A DNA stretch of 64,000 nt from the NCBI GenBank assembly GCA_021234155.1, contig JAJEKV010000033.1, positions 15,323,422-15,387,421 of the forward strand, written 5' to 3'. The stretch is from Isoetes taiwanensis (Eukaryota > Streptophyta > Lycopodiopsida > Isoetales > Isoetaceae). The notes beneath the pieces were generated by a model that was not told the origin of the DNA, did no database searches, and saw only the letters and a program-made list of their open reading frames with translations. The first letter of the stretch is position 1; each line of letters opens with the position of its first letter. The translations under genes and the position numbers were made by a program. Shown here one piece after another: positions 24,870 to 34,538 of this stretch.

Positions 24870-25686
24870 TTTTAGTCCAAAGAAGACCATCCAAACAGAT
24901 ATGTAACAATGTGCTGGCCAGAATTCTTCGTTCCTCCTTCACACGCATCTTTCATTTACCATCAAGATCTGAAGCAAAGCACCAGCCTTATACGGCGGTG
25001 CGTCTGAGAACCCGAAGACACAAGTGCACAGTCTTGACATACATGAGTTGCAATTAACAACTTCCTCTACTATTGCCCGACCACATGCGGCACAAATTTA
25101 GAAGCACAAAGAAATGCATTTTCACGGCTTCTCATTGTCTCTGCGTAGGTTCCGTGGATTTCAACTAGGAGGGAATTGCACCTGCGACTTATTTCCAATG
25201 CCCCTTCTTGACATTTACCTATCATACTTAATACCCACTATATCCTAAAACCAACCTTCCATTCTTTGAATGTTCAAGCGGCGCCCTTCTATCATGAATT
25301 ATCGATAGCGGTTTGACGCACACTGCACAAACCAGGTGTAACTTATTCATATCGGATGAGGAAATATGGAAAAAGACCCTCTAGAGCATCTTTTTAGACT
25401 GAAAAGCACTATCCTCTAGCAATGAGAAAGCCGGTATAAGCGCATCATTCTCACCTTTGTATCCCTATACTCCTTTATTGACATAAGGCTAAAAGTGTTG
25501 CGGCGGCACTCTGTTTGGCTGCTATAGTCAAGCCTGCATTTAAGACCTTGCTAATATTATCCGAGTTTTACGGAATATCCATAATTGCCCTCTTGTTTTT
25601 ATCATGAAGGCATATATTAAGCGGACATGCAATTGCATTCTCTAAACTTCGAATCATCGAGTTAAGAAGTTGTATAAGCATGGAAA
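24870..25686. other. Intergenic DNA
   Basis: No supportable feature; possibly the degraded 5' part of the same LINE-like remnant. Confidence 0.35.
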
Positions 25687-25974
25687 ATGGCTTACTGCGT
25701 CAGCGATAAGCCATTCTCGCTGGTTTCATCTACTTTTAATAAAAGCCTGAGCTTGGTAACAGCTTCCTTCTTGGCCATCTCAGAACCCATGCAAATTGTT
25801 GTGACCAAAGCATCTGTCAGATTCTTCCAGGATCTGACTTTTCTTTTCTTTTTCTCTTCCAGGATTCTTCGAGCATCGGCATTTGATAAGTCGGTGCAAT
25901 CTTTCATTTGATCGGGAGTTCAGAACAACAAGATTTTTTCCTCCAGGATTTCGTCTAATCGGGATTTCACCTGC
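25687..25974 (-). pseudogene. Coding-like fragment interrupted by element A
   Basis: A minus-strand frame with normal protein composition (DARRILEEKKKRKVRSWKNL, then GSEMAKKEAVTKLRLLLKVD, stop at 25692) is cut at 25974 by the retrotransposon. Skipping the element and one copy of its TSD, a minus-strand frame resumes at 33620-33767. One stop codon lies between the insertion and the best-looking part. I do not recognise the protein. It may be a host exon or an older transposon. Confidence 0.35.
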
Positions 25975-26564
25975 TGTTAGTCCTGTGCCTCCTGGTACAG
26001 GACTATTCATGCATACGACGGACCAAGTCAAGACCAAGGATCCACAACCAGGCGCGGGTCAGTCGTCAAAGGCTCAGCAGAAGACCAAGCAGACCACGCA
26101 GACAAAGACCACGCCTGGCGTCAACAAGAGGCGGCGCTCAGACAAGTGACGACCCGTCACCGCCCGCGTCAGCGTCAGCGTGATTTCAGGCTTTTCAAGA
26201 GGCACCGCCAAGATTCCTACCGTCGGGCCTCCTTCCAGGAGTCGGCACCGAAATCAGTCAGAGTGTCTATATTGGGCCAAAGGCCATTGTACTATATATA
26301 TGAGTAGAGCTAGCACATGAGTTTTTAGATGAGTTTTGAGTCTTGTCTCATTTCAGTTTTCTCTCGATTGCGAGAGCTCATGTATCTTCATTGACATCAA
26401 GGAAGCTTATTATTGTGATCTCATTTGTTCTCTTTTGTTTTCTTTTTCCTCTCCTTGTTTTTCTTGCAAATCCTGCGTGACATAGTCCACGGATTCTCCT
26501 GTTAGATCCAAGGGTCCTCACAGAGGGCTGTCTTGCAGGAGTTCCCGAACCCAGACCCCAAACA
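25975..26564 (+). repeat. Element A 5' LTR
   Basis: 590 bp, TG...CA. U3 holds an open frame (25975-26149) ending NKRRRSDK, homologous to the C-terminus of the 3' ORF. A TATATATAT box lies at 26293-26300 after GGCCATTGTAC. R/U5 contains the pyrimidine-rich TTTTGTTTTCTTTTTCCTCT block. The same landmarks occur in all four LTRs of the family in this window. Confidence 0.95.
26293..26300 (+). promoter_or_regulatory. TATA box of element A 5' LTR
   Basis: TATATATA immediately after the conserved GGCCATTGTAC, the only TATA in the LTR, so the likely genomic-RNA promoter. Equivalent boxes are at about 33350 and in both LTRs of element B. Confidence 0.6.
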
Positions 26565-26583
26565 CTGTCGCCGCTGCCGGGTC
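26565..26583 (+). other. Candidate primer-binding site
   Basis: Directly after the LTR, TGTCGCCGCTGCCGGG resembles the tRNA-Asp-type site (TGGCGCCGTTGCCGGG) known from Athila/Tat elements, with several mismatches. Element B has TGTCGCCATTTGCGGG at the same place. Confidence 0.35.
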
Positions 26584-26605
26584 TGATTTTTCTTTTCTTT
26601 CCATC

Positions 26606-28202
26606 ATGTCTGCTCGAGGTTTCACTCCTGAAGAACTTCTTTGCCAAATGCCAGCACGACTGGAGCGCCATCAACGACGCGAGGCTGTTCGGGATATGTA
26701 TGACACTGCTTATGACATTGAGGGAGGTCGTATCCGCTCACGAGCTCAGTCGGCACCTCCTACCCCTCGTGCTCATTCTCGACCAGGGTCTCCCCCTGTG
26801 TGTCGTCACTGTTCACAACCGCAATCTCCACAACATACCCCTGTTCAGCCCACGCCTCACTATTTCCAGACTCCTGACAGCACCTATATCAATATCCCTT
26901 CAGGTCACACCCCTCTTCCATCACAACCTTCTTCACCTCCGGGTGGAATGGGCTACCATCAAGTGTCTTTTGGCCCTTCTCACGTTCATGACTTTCAGTC
27001 TTCTCCATCTTTTCAGCATGCTCTTCCTGTTTATCAAACCACTGATCTCAAGCCTAATGAAGCAGGCTCTCAAGGCCCTTCCCCACCCGATGTTGCTTTC
27101 GCTGGACCACATGTTTTTTCCGTTCCACCTCCTTGCTCTCAGTCTCAGACGGTTCCACCTCTCTATGCTTCAACATATCCTCCAACGAATCCACCTGTCT
27201 ATGCGTCGGTTCTGCCTTCACCTCCAATTCCTAATTTGAAGCTGACTTATCCCACTTTTGGCAATACTAAAGGCAAACCTCTGGATCAGAGTGCTCAAGC
27301 CCACATGGAGGAATTTGAAGCCTTGGCCATTCTGAACGGTCATGCGCAGCCACACCTCAAATTTCATATCTTTTCGACCACGCTACGAGGCGCCCCTCAT
27401 GGCCAATAAGAGTCACTGGAAACAAAGTTGGCAAGAAATGAAAACTGCCTTTCTGTCTCATTACGGCACCACGGACGATGATCAATTACTCCTCAAGCAA
27501 CTCAATGATCTTCAACAAGAGCCCACGGAGTCCGCCCGGGATTTTGCGGACCGTCTTCACATTCTTGTCAGTAAACTCCAGGAGTACCCCACGCAAAGCC
27601 AGATCCTCGTCTGGTTTCTGCAGGGCCTTCCTCCTGCCATTCGACTCATGACAGAATACCTGCGTCCCAAGTCTCTGGAGCAGGCCATTGAACTGGTCAA
27701 TAACTCGGTCAATGTTTCTTCTCGGGGTGTTGCTCTGCAGGAACTCCCTTTCATGACCCCCGTCATGGTTCCTCAGAACTCTGTTCAATCTCAGCAAGCA
27801 AATCCACAACGCGCTCACATCTGGTGTACTATTTGTAAATATCAAGGTCATCTGGCAAATGAATCCAATGGACCTCCTCATTGTAAAAGATGTAATATGT
27901 GCAATCATGCCACGGAAGAATGCACGCGATCTCATCCTACACCTTTTCGTAATAAAATGGTCTTTCAAGTCCAGACCACCCCTCAACAACAGCCGTCATA
28001 TCAGCCTCAGCAATATCCAACTCAACAACAGACGCAGTATCAACAACACCAGCAATCTCAGCCGCCACGGGGACAAGGCAACCGTCCTCCCTTTGATCCT
28101 TCAAAAGCTCAATGTTATCATTGTCATGAATGGGGTCACACCACCACGGTGTGTCCTCAACTGCCTCAAGTTCAAGTTCAACTTCCAGGTCCAATCAACC
28201 GC
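26606..28202 (+). pseudogene. gag of element A (frameshifted)
   Basis: Structural polyprotein that would form the particle shell and bind RNA. From ATG 26606 (MSARGFTPEELLCQMPAR) about 220 residues are Pro/Ser/His/Gln-rich. The capsid part follows (LKLTYPTFGNTKG, HMEEFEALAI), with a frameshift near 27370 that moves the rest to another frame: SHWKQSWQEMKTAFLSHYGT, then QILVWFLQGLPPAIRLMTEY. Three Cys-rich knuckles come next: CTICKYQGHLANES (last Cys replaced by Ser), CNMCNHATEEC, and the canonical CYHCHEWGHTTTVC (CX2CX4HX4C), separated by a Gln-rich stretch. The homologous gag of element B shows the same order. The frameshift makes this copy defective. Confidence 0.85.
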
Positions 28203-29074
28203 TTCACAGCCGTCTCTCGCGGCTTATCAACTCTGGGTGGCCAACGGGAAACAGGGCCCTCGTCCTGTTTTGAGAAAGCCTCCTCGGCCGCCTCAACAAC
28301 AGCGCCCTCAGCAAGCTGCGTCTACTTCCAATCCTATGGATCAACAAGCTCAGGAGGAGATTTATCAAGCTCTCAACCCTCCTGTCCAACAGTCCAATTG
28401 GGTTGGTCTTGTCTCGCGTCACACATGGGCTTCACGCCCTTTGACCATCATTCCTCATGACACGCAACCTGCTTTTGCTGTGGAAACTGTCCCTCATGAC
28501 GATGATAAAAAAGTTCACTTCGCACCTGATCTTGACAAAACTTATGCCTCACGTCATGCCTAAAGTGAGACAAAGTATTCTGAAACTCATGCAGGCTGCG
28601 GAAGGTCGAACACTGGAAAATGTTCATGCCACCACGAGAGCTCAGCAGCGTCAGGCAGCACCGTCCTCATCCACCAGTGCACGCTCTCAGCCATATCCAA
28701 ATATTGCTGCTGAGGTCGAGCTTCTCAAAGAAGTTTCTGCTTCTTTACTGAGAAGTGCACCTTCTGCGTCACCTCAGCTGCAGAAATCATTGCATGACAA
28801 ACGACTTAAGACAAAAACATTCAGAGAAGGAGATTTGGTTCTTCTTTATGATTCCCGTTATAAAAATTTTCCGGGCAAGTTAAAGTTTCGATGGCTTGGT
28901 CCTTATCAAATTGTTCAAGTAGTGCAACCCAGCGTTTTCAAGCTGGCCAAATTAGATGGCACCCCATTACCTACACTAGTTAATGGCTTTCGCCTCAAAC
29001 AATTTCATACAACAGAAAATGACAATCATCCACCAGATGCTGTTCCAGACACAGACACACCCGATAGTGACTAA
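28203..29074 (+). pseudogene. Element A pol remnant: linker fused to integrase C-terminus
   Basis: In a new frame the post-gag linker reads AYQLWVANGKQGPRPVLRKP and NPPVQQSNWVGLVSRHTWAS, nearly identical to element B. After VELLKEVSASL near 28748 A departs from B: where B continues into protease, A jumps to KSLHDKRLKTKTFREGDLVL and GPYQIVQVVQPSVFKLAKL, ending VNGFRLKQFH. This is the integrase C-terminal GPY/F module. A deletion of several kb therefore removed protease to integrase core. The linker has a frame break near 28555. Stop at 29074. Confidence 0.85.
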
Positions 29075-29213
29075 CAAGTGGCATATTTATATTATAGAGG
29101 TGAAATTTTTACAAAATGTGAGCAGAGCCCATCTATTTTCTGCTATGGGCAGAGCCCTATTTACAAAAACGGGCTGAGAGCCCTATCTACTAAATCCTAA
29201 GGAGAAAAACCCT

Positions 29214-29480
29214 CTACTCCGGGTTTGGAGCAGAGGTAATACGCAGGATATGGTACCAGTTGTGCTCAGGGTCCCAGCGAAGGTGAATCACCACCTCCAT
29301 CCCGTTAGTAAGGGGATCGGGATGCTCAGCCATCCCAGCACACCGCCCGTCCATGGCAATGCCACGGTTGTGGCACCGCCAGAGGTCCAAGCAGTCCATC
29401 TTGCATGTAATCCACTCCAGGCAGTTAGACGGCATAGTGCACTTGTTGTGCGGTCCAGCAGCAGACATACTGAGCGCCAT
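29214..29480 (-). CDS. Antisense ORF inside element A, 88 aa, Cys-rich
   Basis: Opposite to the retrotransposon, from ATG 29480 (MALSMSAAGPHNKCTM) to a stop at 29214. It has about seven cysteines in a CX..CX..C pattern (NCLEWITCKMDCLDLWRC) and no membrane segment. A good TATATAA box (29517-29511, minus strand) lies only about 31-37 bp upstream, so transcription would begin almost at the first ATG; a second ATG four codons in may be used. Antisense ORFs downstream of pol are known in some Tat-lineage elements. I do not recognise the protein. Element B lost this region, so conservation cannot be tested here. Confidence 0.4.
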   Translation of the reverse strand: MALSMSAAGPHNKCTMPSNCLEWITCKMDCLDLWRCHNRGIAMDGRCAGMAEHPDPLTNGMEVVIHLRWDPEHNWYHILRITSAPNPE

Positions 29481-29510
29481 CGGGTGTCTCAGCTTCCACC
29501 ACTGTTCGTC

Positions 29511-29517
29511 TTATATA
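29511..29517 (-). promoter_or_regulatory. TATA box for the antisense ORF
   Basis: GGCTATATAAG on the minus strand, a near-ideal plant TATA box, positioned for leftward transcription of the 88-aa frame. Confidence 0.5.
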
Positions 29518-29983
29518 GCCAACCGAGGACCTCCCTGTCGACGTGGACCAATCAGAAATTTTGCCAACGTGGTTGCAATGCAAGGCTGTTTCTAAATGGG
29601 GAATCTTTTCTCCCGCCGTATATCTAGCCATGGTACCTTCTGACACCTTCGTTTTAATGATATCCTACTTCGAGTTGCCAGCATTAAATGACATTCCTTC
29701 TTTTCACGCCCGTCGAACATTAATGTGCGTCCTTTTAAGCCCGGTTTGTCACATCCGATCATTCTCTTACGTCTCGCCATACGCCACCCTTGCTTCTCCC
29801 TTTACCGTTTGGGGACTTAGCCAAAATTTTGCCTCTCAATGCGCCTACCGCATCTGTCGCCACTGGCATCATCAGCGGTTGCGGTTAAGCCCTCATCATG
29901 CCCCTTAGCCTACACTTGCGCCCTAAAACCTTTTAGTCTATCTGCGCCTTAGTCTTATGTTCTCTCGCTCTCCGCCTTCTCCA

Positions 29984-29984
29984 G
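29984..29984 (+). promoter_or_regulatory. Candidate 3' splice site for the 3' ORF
   Basis: TCTCTCGCTCTCCGCCTTCT followed by CCAG/GCGG is a long pyrimidine run ending in CAG, 31 bp before the best start codon of the 3' ORF (30015, context GCCATGG). A spliced subgenomic RNA would explain expression of an ORF downstream of pol, as in env-like retrotransposons. Inference. Confidence 0.35.
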
Positions 29985-30014
29985 GCGGTTCCTTACGTTC
30001 CGGCGCCCTTCGCC

Positions 30015-33000
30015 ATGGCTGCACCCAAATTTCCTACACTTCAAGCTTACGCTCCAAGGGATCACGACTCTTTTGAGTCTGTGTCTTTCTCGGCGCCCAC
30101 CTTTAGCGAGGCCCTTGTTGGTCAGAATTCGGGGAAATAGCGAGGCATACAAGCTCTCACAATTCTCGCACATGGAGCTCCGGCCCCAAATCCGGGACCA
30201 AGCTGGCGGTTTATCTCTCACATAAATCAACGGCCGGAAGGAATTGCTACGGTTGGTTGATGGCACCACCATTTTGCTCACCACCTGACCTTTGATTTAC
30301 GGGTATTCCGTATTCCTTTGCAAAAACCTTATGTATCTTGGGCTGCTTTACAGGACATGGACGTCACTCAGTTCGGTGCTCCTCCTTATCAAGCAAACCA
30401 GCATCGCCTCACAAATATTGCAAAGTCACATGACACTTTTGTGAAGTTTCTGTGGCGCAAATTCCTTGGGTATTCTATCAAGAACACCCATATCAATAAG
30501 CCGTTCTATAATATGGTGATCACTGCCATCCGCTCCAATCTCCATATTGATTGGCCCCAGATGTTATTCTACCACCTCCTTCATGAAGTCGACCGAATTT
30601 GGGCTGCCCCCTCCTCTGGACATGAAGCCTCAGTGGGTGGCCATCTCCAGGCACTCATCCGTCATTATCTTCCTGTTCCTGAGACCCCTTCCTTCCACTT
30701 CTCATGCCTCCACTCAGCAGTCTCTGCATTCCCAGCGTCAGCAACAACATGCTGTACCTTCACGCCAAACTTCCCCTGGTCATATTCAAAACCAGACCAC
30801 GCATGTCACTGTCTCCTCTTCCTCCTCTGAAGCCACGCCTTCCAATTCCCGTCATGTCTCCCAACAATCTCAGACAAGGCAGCAACAGGGCCCTGCACCT
30901 CCAAATCCTTGCCAGCTTCTGTACCAATTCCAGCAGGATGTTCACGCTGCTGCCCTACAGTTACAAGCATCACAGGACGCTCTCATGAATGGTGTTCAAG
31001 CGTCCCTGGAGGCTTCCGATGCATTTCAACGAGACCTTCAAGCTGCAACTGCACATGTTCAAACTTTAGAGGCCCAACTTCAAGAAAAGCACGCGGCTCT
31101 ATTACAGGCCCGTGTAGATCTCAAAAATGCTCAGGATCAGACCAGCCTGCTTGAAGATCAACAGACTCAGCTCCAAACCACAACTCAGGACTTGTTGGAG
31201 CAGAACAAGACAAAAGATACCCTCCTGGGTGACAAGGAGAAAGACATTGCTAAGCTAGACACCTTGTACATGGAGCTTTCTCAGAATTACCGCACTCAAG
31301 TTCATGACCTTACTGAGCGTGATGCTAGACTCATCTCCCTCGAAGCTCAGCTTTCCACGCTGACCACTCAGCTAACGTCCATCCAGGATCAGCTTTCGGA
31401 GGCTCAGAAACAGAAGGTCATCGATGACGCGGAGATTGCCACGCTTCGTCTCAATACTCCCGGGCAATCTTCTTCACATGCCACGCTTCCTATTAAACGG
31501 GTCCGAGATCAGTCCCGTCTTCTGTTAGAAAAGGAGAACCGGATCCGTGACCTTGAACATCAGCTTCAGCAAGCTGTTCAATCTGATGAAGAAGCCCAAA
31601 ACAAACAGGAGGGATATATCGACATTGCTACCAACATCCCTGTGGACTTCTCTACTCCTTCCAGCTATCTTGACTATGTGGTGGCCCGACGACACCTTTT
31701 CCTTTTGAAGTGGTACGCAGCCAATGGCAATGTTCATCAACAGCCACTCAAAAGTGCGGATTTCCTTCGGATCTGGCCGGATCTTTCTGTCGAAGACCAG
31801 GGTTTATTTTGTGCATAGTCTTTGATCAGCTCAATTCTGAAGATCCCGACTTGGTCATTTTCCGTGTTGTTCAGCCCATGGCTTATATTTTTCATGACTT
31901 CTACCTGGCAGATCTCCATGATAAATTCCGAGGCCCATTGTGTTTTTCGAGGCAACTCCAATGCTGCTTGGTTGTTATCACCAACCAACCCATATTTCAA
32001 GGATCCTGCTCAGTCTCAAACTTTTGAACAGGAGTACATGCCTGAACTTGCTCAGCACTTACCTCTGTGGCAGGCTGAAACATTGGAACAGGTAAACAAA
32101 AATTTGGCGCATCCTGACGATCTTGAGTTCGCCCAAATTTATATGCAGCACTTGGGAGGCTACAATCAACTAAGTGGCCTTCTGGACAGCAAGACCATCC
32201 CAACGGGTTGGGTAAATCCTCCTGTCTATCAATTACTCTCTACTTCAGAGTGGGACCATTGGTGTCGTGCTCTTGATCAGAATCTTGTTCGAGCATTCAG
32301 GGACATGGCTCTGCAACCCATGCACACGGGCATGCTTCCCTCTCCATATGCTTCCTTAGGAGTCCCTCCACGCCCACGGTTCCTCTCTTCTGACTGGCGT
32401 CTTCCCTTTTGGACGAAGGTCATGGATGGCCACGCTGGGTCGACTCCGCCTCAGATCTCGACGGATCTCCGGTGGGATCCCCGATTTGTCAGACGCTCCA
32501 ATTGGGAGGATAATGCCACCTTGGACACTACTGAAAATTGAATCTATATCGCTAATGAGCGTGGTTGGCAACGGCCTGCTGATGCTCTTCATGGTCTTGA
32601 TACCTTCTTGCTGAATGCCACCACCTCACCGACCCTTGGTTCCACACCGTCAAGCTGGTTTTACGTGGCTGCTCTCGGATGCATCTGGTAAGCTCTTTAA
32701 ATCGGCGTCAATCTTTTCTGCAATCCAGAATGCGAATGCTCGGTGCCTTCGGTCTCCAGACCTGCCTTCTCATGGAGTGGCAGTTTGTTCCTTCAGACGC
32801 ACATGCTGCCCTGGAAGACATGGTGCGCTCTCACTTCCTCATTGATGACAATCCTGCCCTTGGGCTCAACACTCCTGACGCTCTTCAAACACGTCAGGAC
32901 CTCATTGCCCATTACCATAATGGCGCCGTCCTCATTCCCCGAGGATCACTTTCGGGCTTCTTTGGTTTCCCGCCCTCGGGCTTACTTCCTTCTTTTCTTG

Positions 33001-33200
33001 GTGAGAGTGTCGTTTGGTGGGGAGTGTTAGTCCCGTGCCTCACCGTACAGGGACTATTCATCCTCACTGACGGACCAAGTCAAGGCCAAGGATCCACAAC
33101 CCGCGCGGGTCGGTCGTCAAAGGCTCAGCAAGACCAAGCGGACCACGCGACAAACAAAGACCACGCCCTGGCATCAACAAGAGGCGGCCCGGACAAGTGA
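30015..33200 (+). pseudogene. 3' ORF of element A (coiled-coil protein, broken)
   Basis: Begins at ATG 30015 in strong context (MAAPKFPTLQAYAPRDHD), with stops at 30138 and about 30258. A conserved globular part follows: QDMDVTQFGAPPYQANQH, SIKNTHINKPFYNM, IDWPQMLFYHLLHEVDRI. After a frame change at about 30700 come a Ser/Gln/Pro-rich linker and a coiled coil of about 280 residues (AATAHVQTLEAQLQEKHAAL, RIRDLEHQLQQAVQ). Next is a conserved block starting SSYLDYVVARRHLFLLKWYA with FLRIWPDLSVED and PMAYIFHDFYLADL. The C-terminal part (RPRFLSSDWRLPFWTKVMDG) ends inside the 3' LTR. Additional breaks lie near 31816, 31930, 32539 and 32690. No signal peptide or membrane anchor is visible, so an envelope role is unlikely. 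Function unknown. Confidence 0.75.
33016..33024 (+). other. Polypurine tract of element A
   Basis: GGTGGGGAG immediately before the 3' LTR TG; the plus-strand primer site expected in this position. Confidence 0.8.
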
Positions 33201-33619
33201 CGGACCCGTCACCGCCTCGCGTCGGCGTCAGGCGTGATTTCGGGCTTTTCAAGAGGCACCGCCCGGCATTTCTGCAAATCGGGCCTCCTTCCGAGTCGAC
33301 ACGAAATCGGTCGGAGTGTCTCTATATTGGGCCAAAGGCCATTGTACTATATATATGAGTAGAGCTAGTACATGAGTTTTTAGATGAGTTTTGAGTCTTG
33401 TCTCATTTCAGTTTTCTCTCGATTGCGAGAGCTCATGTATCTTCATTGACATCAAGGAAGCTTATTATTGTGATCTTATTTGTTCTCTTTTGTTTTCTTT
33501 TTCCTCTCCTTGTTTTTCTTGCAAATCCCACGTGACATAGTCCATGGATTCTCCTGTTAGATCCAAGGGTCCTCACAGAGGGCTGTCTTGCAGGAGTTCC
33601 CGAACCCAGACCCCAAACA
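33025..33619 (+). repeat. Element A 3' LTR
   Basis: 595 bp, TGTTAG...AACA, followed by TSD CCTGC. It differs from the 5' LTR by many small indels; one shifts the U3 frame so the 3' ORF tail now reads ASTRGGPDK instead of NKRRRSDK. Confidence 0.95.
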
Positions 33620-33767
33620 CCTGCCAGGAAGTTACTGACCGATTTGCTACATGCAGGCTCAGCAGGAGCCTGGTTTGGTCAGCAAATATTTGATGCATTT
33701 TGAGGTGTGGTTTAGTGGAACATCTAGAAATGGGCGAATGTTTCTTTTGAAGGAGGTACTGTGGCAT
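33620..33767 (-). pseudogene. Other side of the sequence interrupted by element A
   Basis: Minus-strand frame (MPQYLLQKKHSPISRCS to LHVANRSVTSWQ) running up to the retrotransposon boundary and collinear in frame with the fragment at 25687-25974. Unrecognised; may be chance. Confidence 0.25.
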
Positions 33768-34538
33768 TGCTAAATATGATCAGAGCTCTTGCTTGAATAT
33801 GCATTCATTTAAGACAGAATGGTGGTTATTTACAGACCCATTTTGAAACAAATACCTGATTTTCTTGGAACACAACGACCTTTGGTTTTGGGCTAAACAG
33901 AGGTATTATTTGGATTCCAAGGGTTTGTCCGTGAGTCACAAGTCCTGATCTGATGCAGACGTTTCTATCTTCTTCCTGGATTCACAGACCTGGGATGTGG
34001 CTTTAAAGCCATGCAAGCCAAGAAAATCATAGCTTGAAGAATTTATAGGATTCGCAATGTAAGGAAATGTTGGCTAGCGACCTGATTGCTGTCTCAAAGA
34101 TTCTAAGGACTAGTCTTGTTGCACCTCACGATTCAGGTAGTTGTTTTAAATTTCCTCATTCTCGATGCATTGGCGAGAATTTCTACAATGAGCCCTATTG
34201 ATCCGAGGAACGCGGCAAAAGTCCGGCAATTCATTTTTGCAAAGAAACCCAAGAACAAATTTCAGCACACAAATTGCACACATGGACTCTGCGGGGCTTT
34301 TGGAAGTGGACCCTTATATTTGCATTATCGATCGAAGTGTAAACATCGTGCAAGTCAAGATTTTGAAATCATTTGTTGTCTTTTTTCAGTTGTTTTGCTA
34401 TCTCTGATGCAAAGATTGTAGGATGAACTTGGATCAAGATTTCGATTGGGATTTTTATATTCTTGCTTCCGAGTTGGTTCTTTACTCTTGAAGAGCTTCT
34501 CTTTTGATTTAAACCAGGTATTTTACTCTCGATTTTGC
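33768..34538. other. Intergenic DNA
   Basis: No supportable gene or repeat. Confidence 0.5.

Larger units (their letters stand above)
25975..33619 (+). mobile_element. Element A: Ty3/gypsy LTR retrotransposon, internally deleted
   Basis: LTRs of 590 and 595 bp (TGTTAG...AACA) flank a 6.46-kb interior. The 5-bp target duplication CCTGC is present at 25970-25974 and 33620-33624, so both ends are original. Interior order: gag, pre-protease linker, a deletion joining directly to the integrase C-terminus, a region with an antisense ORF, then a long 3' ORF reaching the 3' LTR. Protease, RT, RNase H and the integrase core are absent, so it cannot move alone. The VNGFRLK ending of integrase and the 3' extra ORF fit the Athila/Tat side of plant Ty3/gypsy, which is family knowledge. 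Many indels between its two LTRs suggest it is older than element B. Confidence 0.95.

Noticed and set aside
26700-27239. Second frame overlapping gag of element A
   Set aside because: Leu/His-rich shadow of the Pro/Ser-rich gag frame; the same shadow occurs in element B because the sequence is homologous.
29543-29908. Plus-strand frame of 121 codons between integrase tail and 3' ORF in element A
   Set aside because: No continuity with flanking retrotransposon frames and no recognisable motif; the region is better explained as leader or promoter of the 3' and antisense ORFs.
30303-32592. Env-like membrane glycoprotein in element A
   Set aside because: The 3' ORF position would suit env, but no signal peptide, transmembrane segment or glycoprotein-type cysteines are visible; the bulk is a coiled coil.
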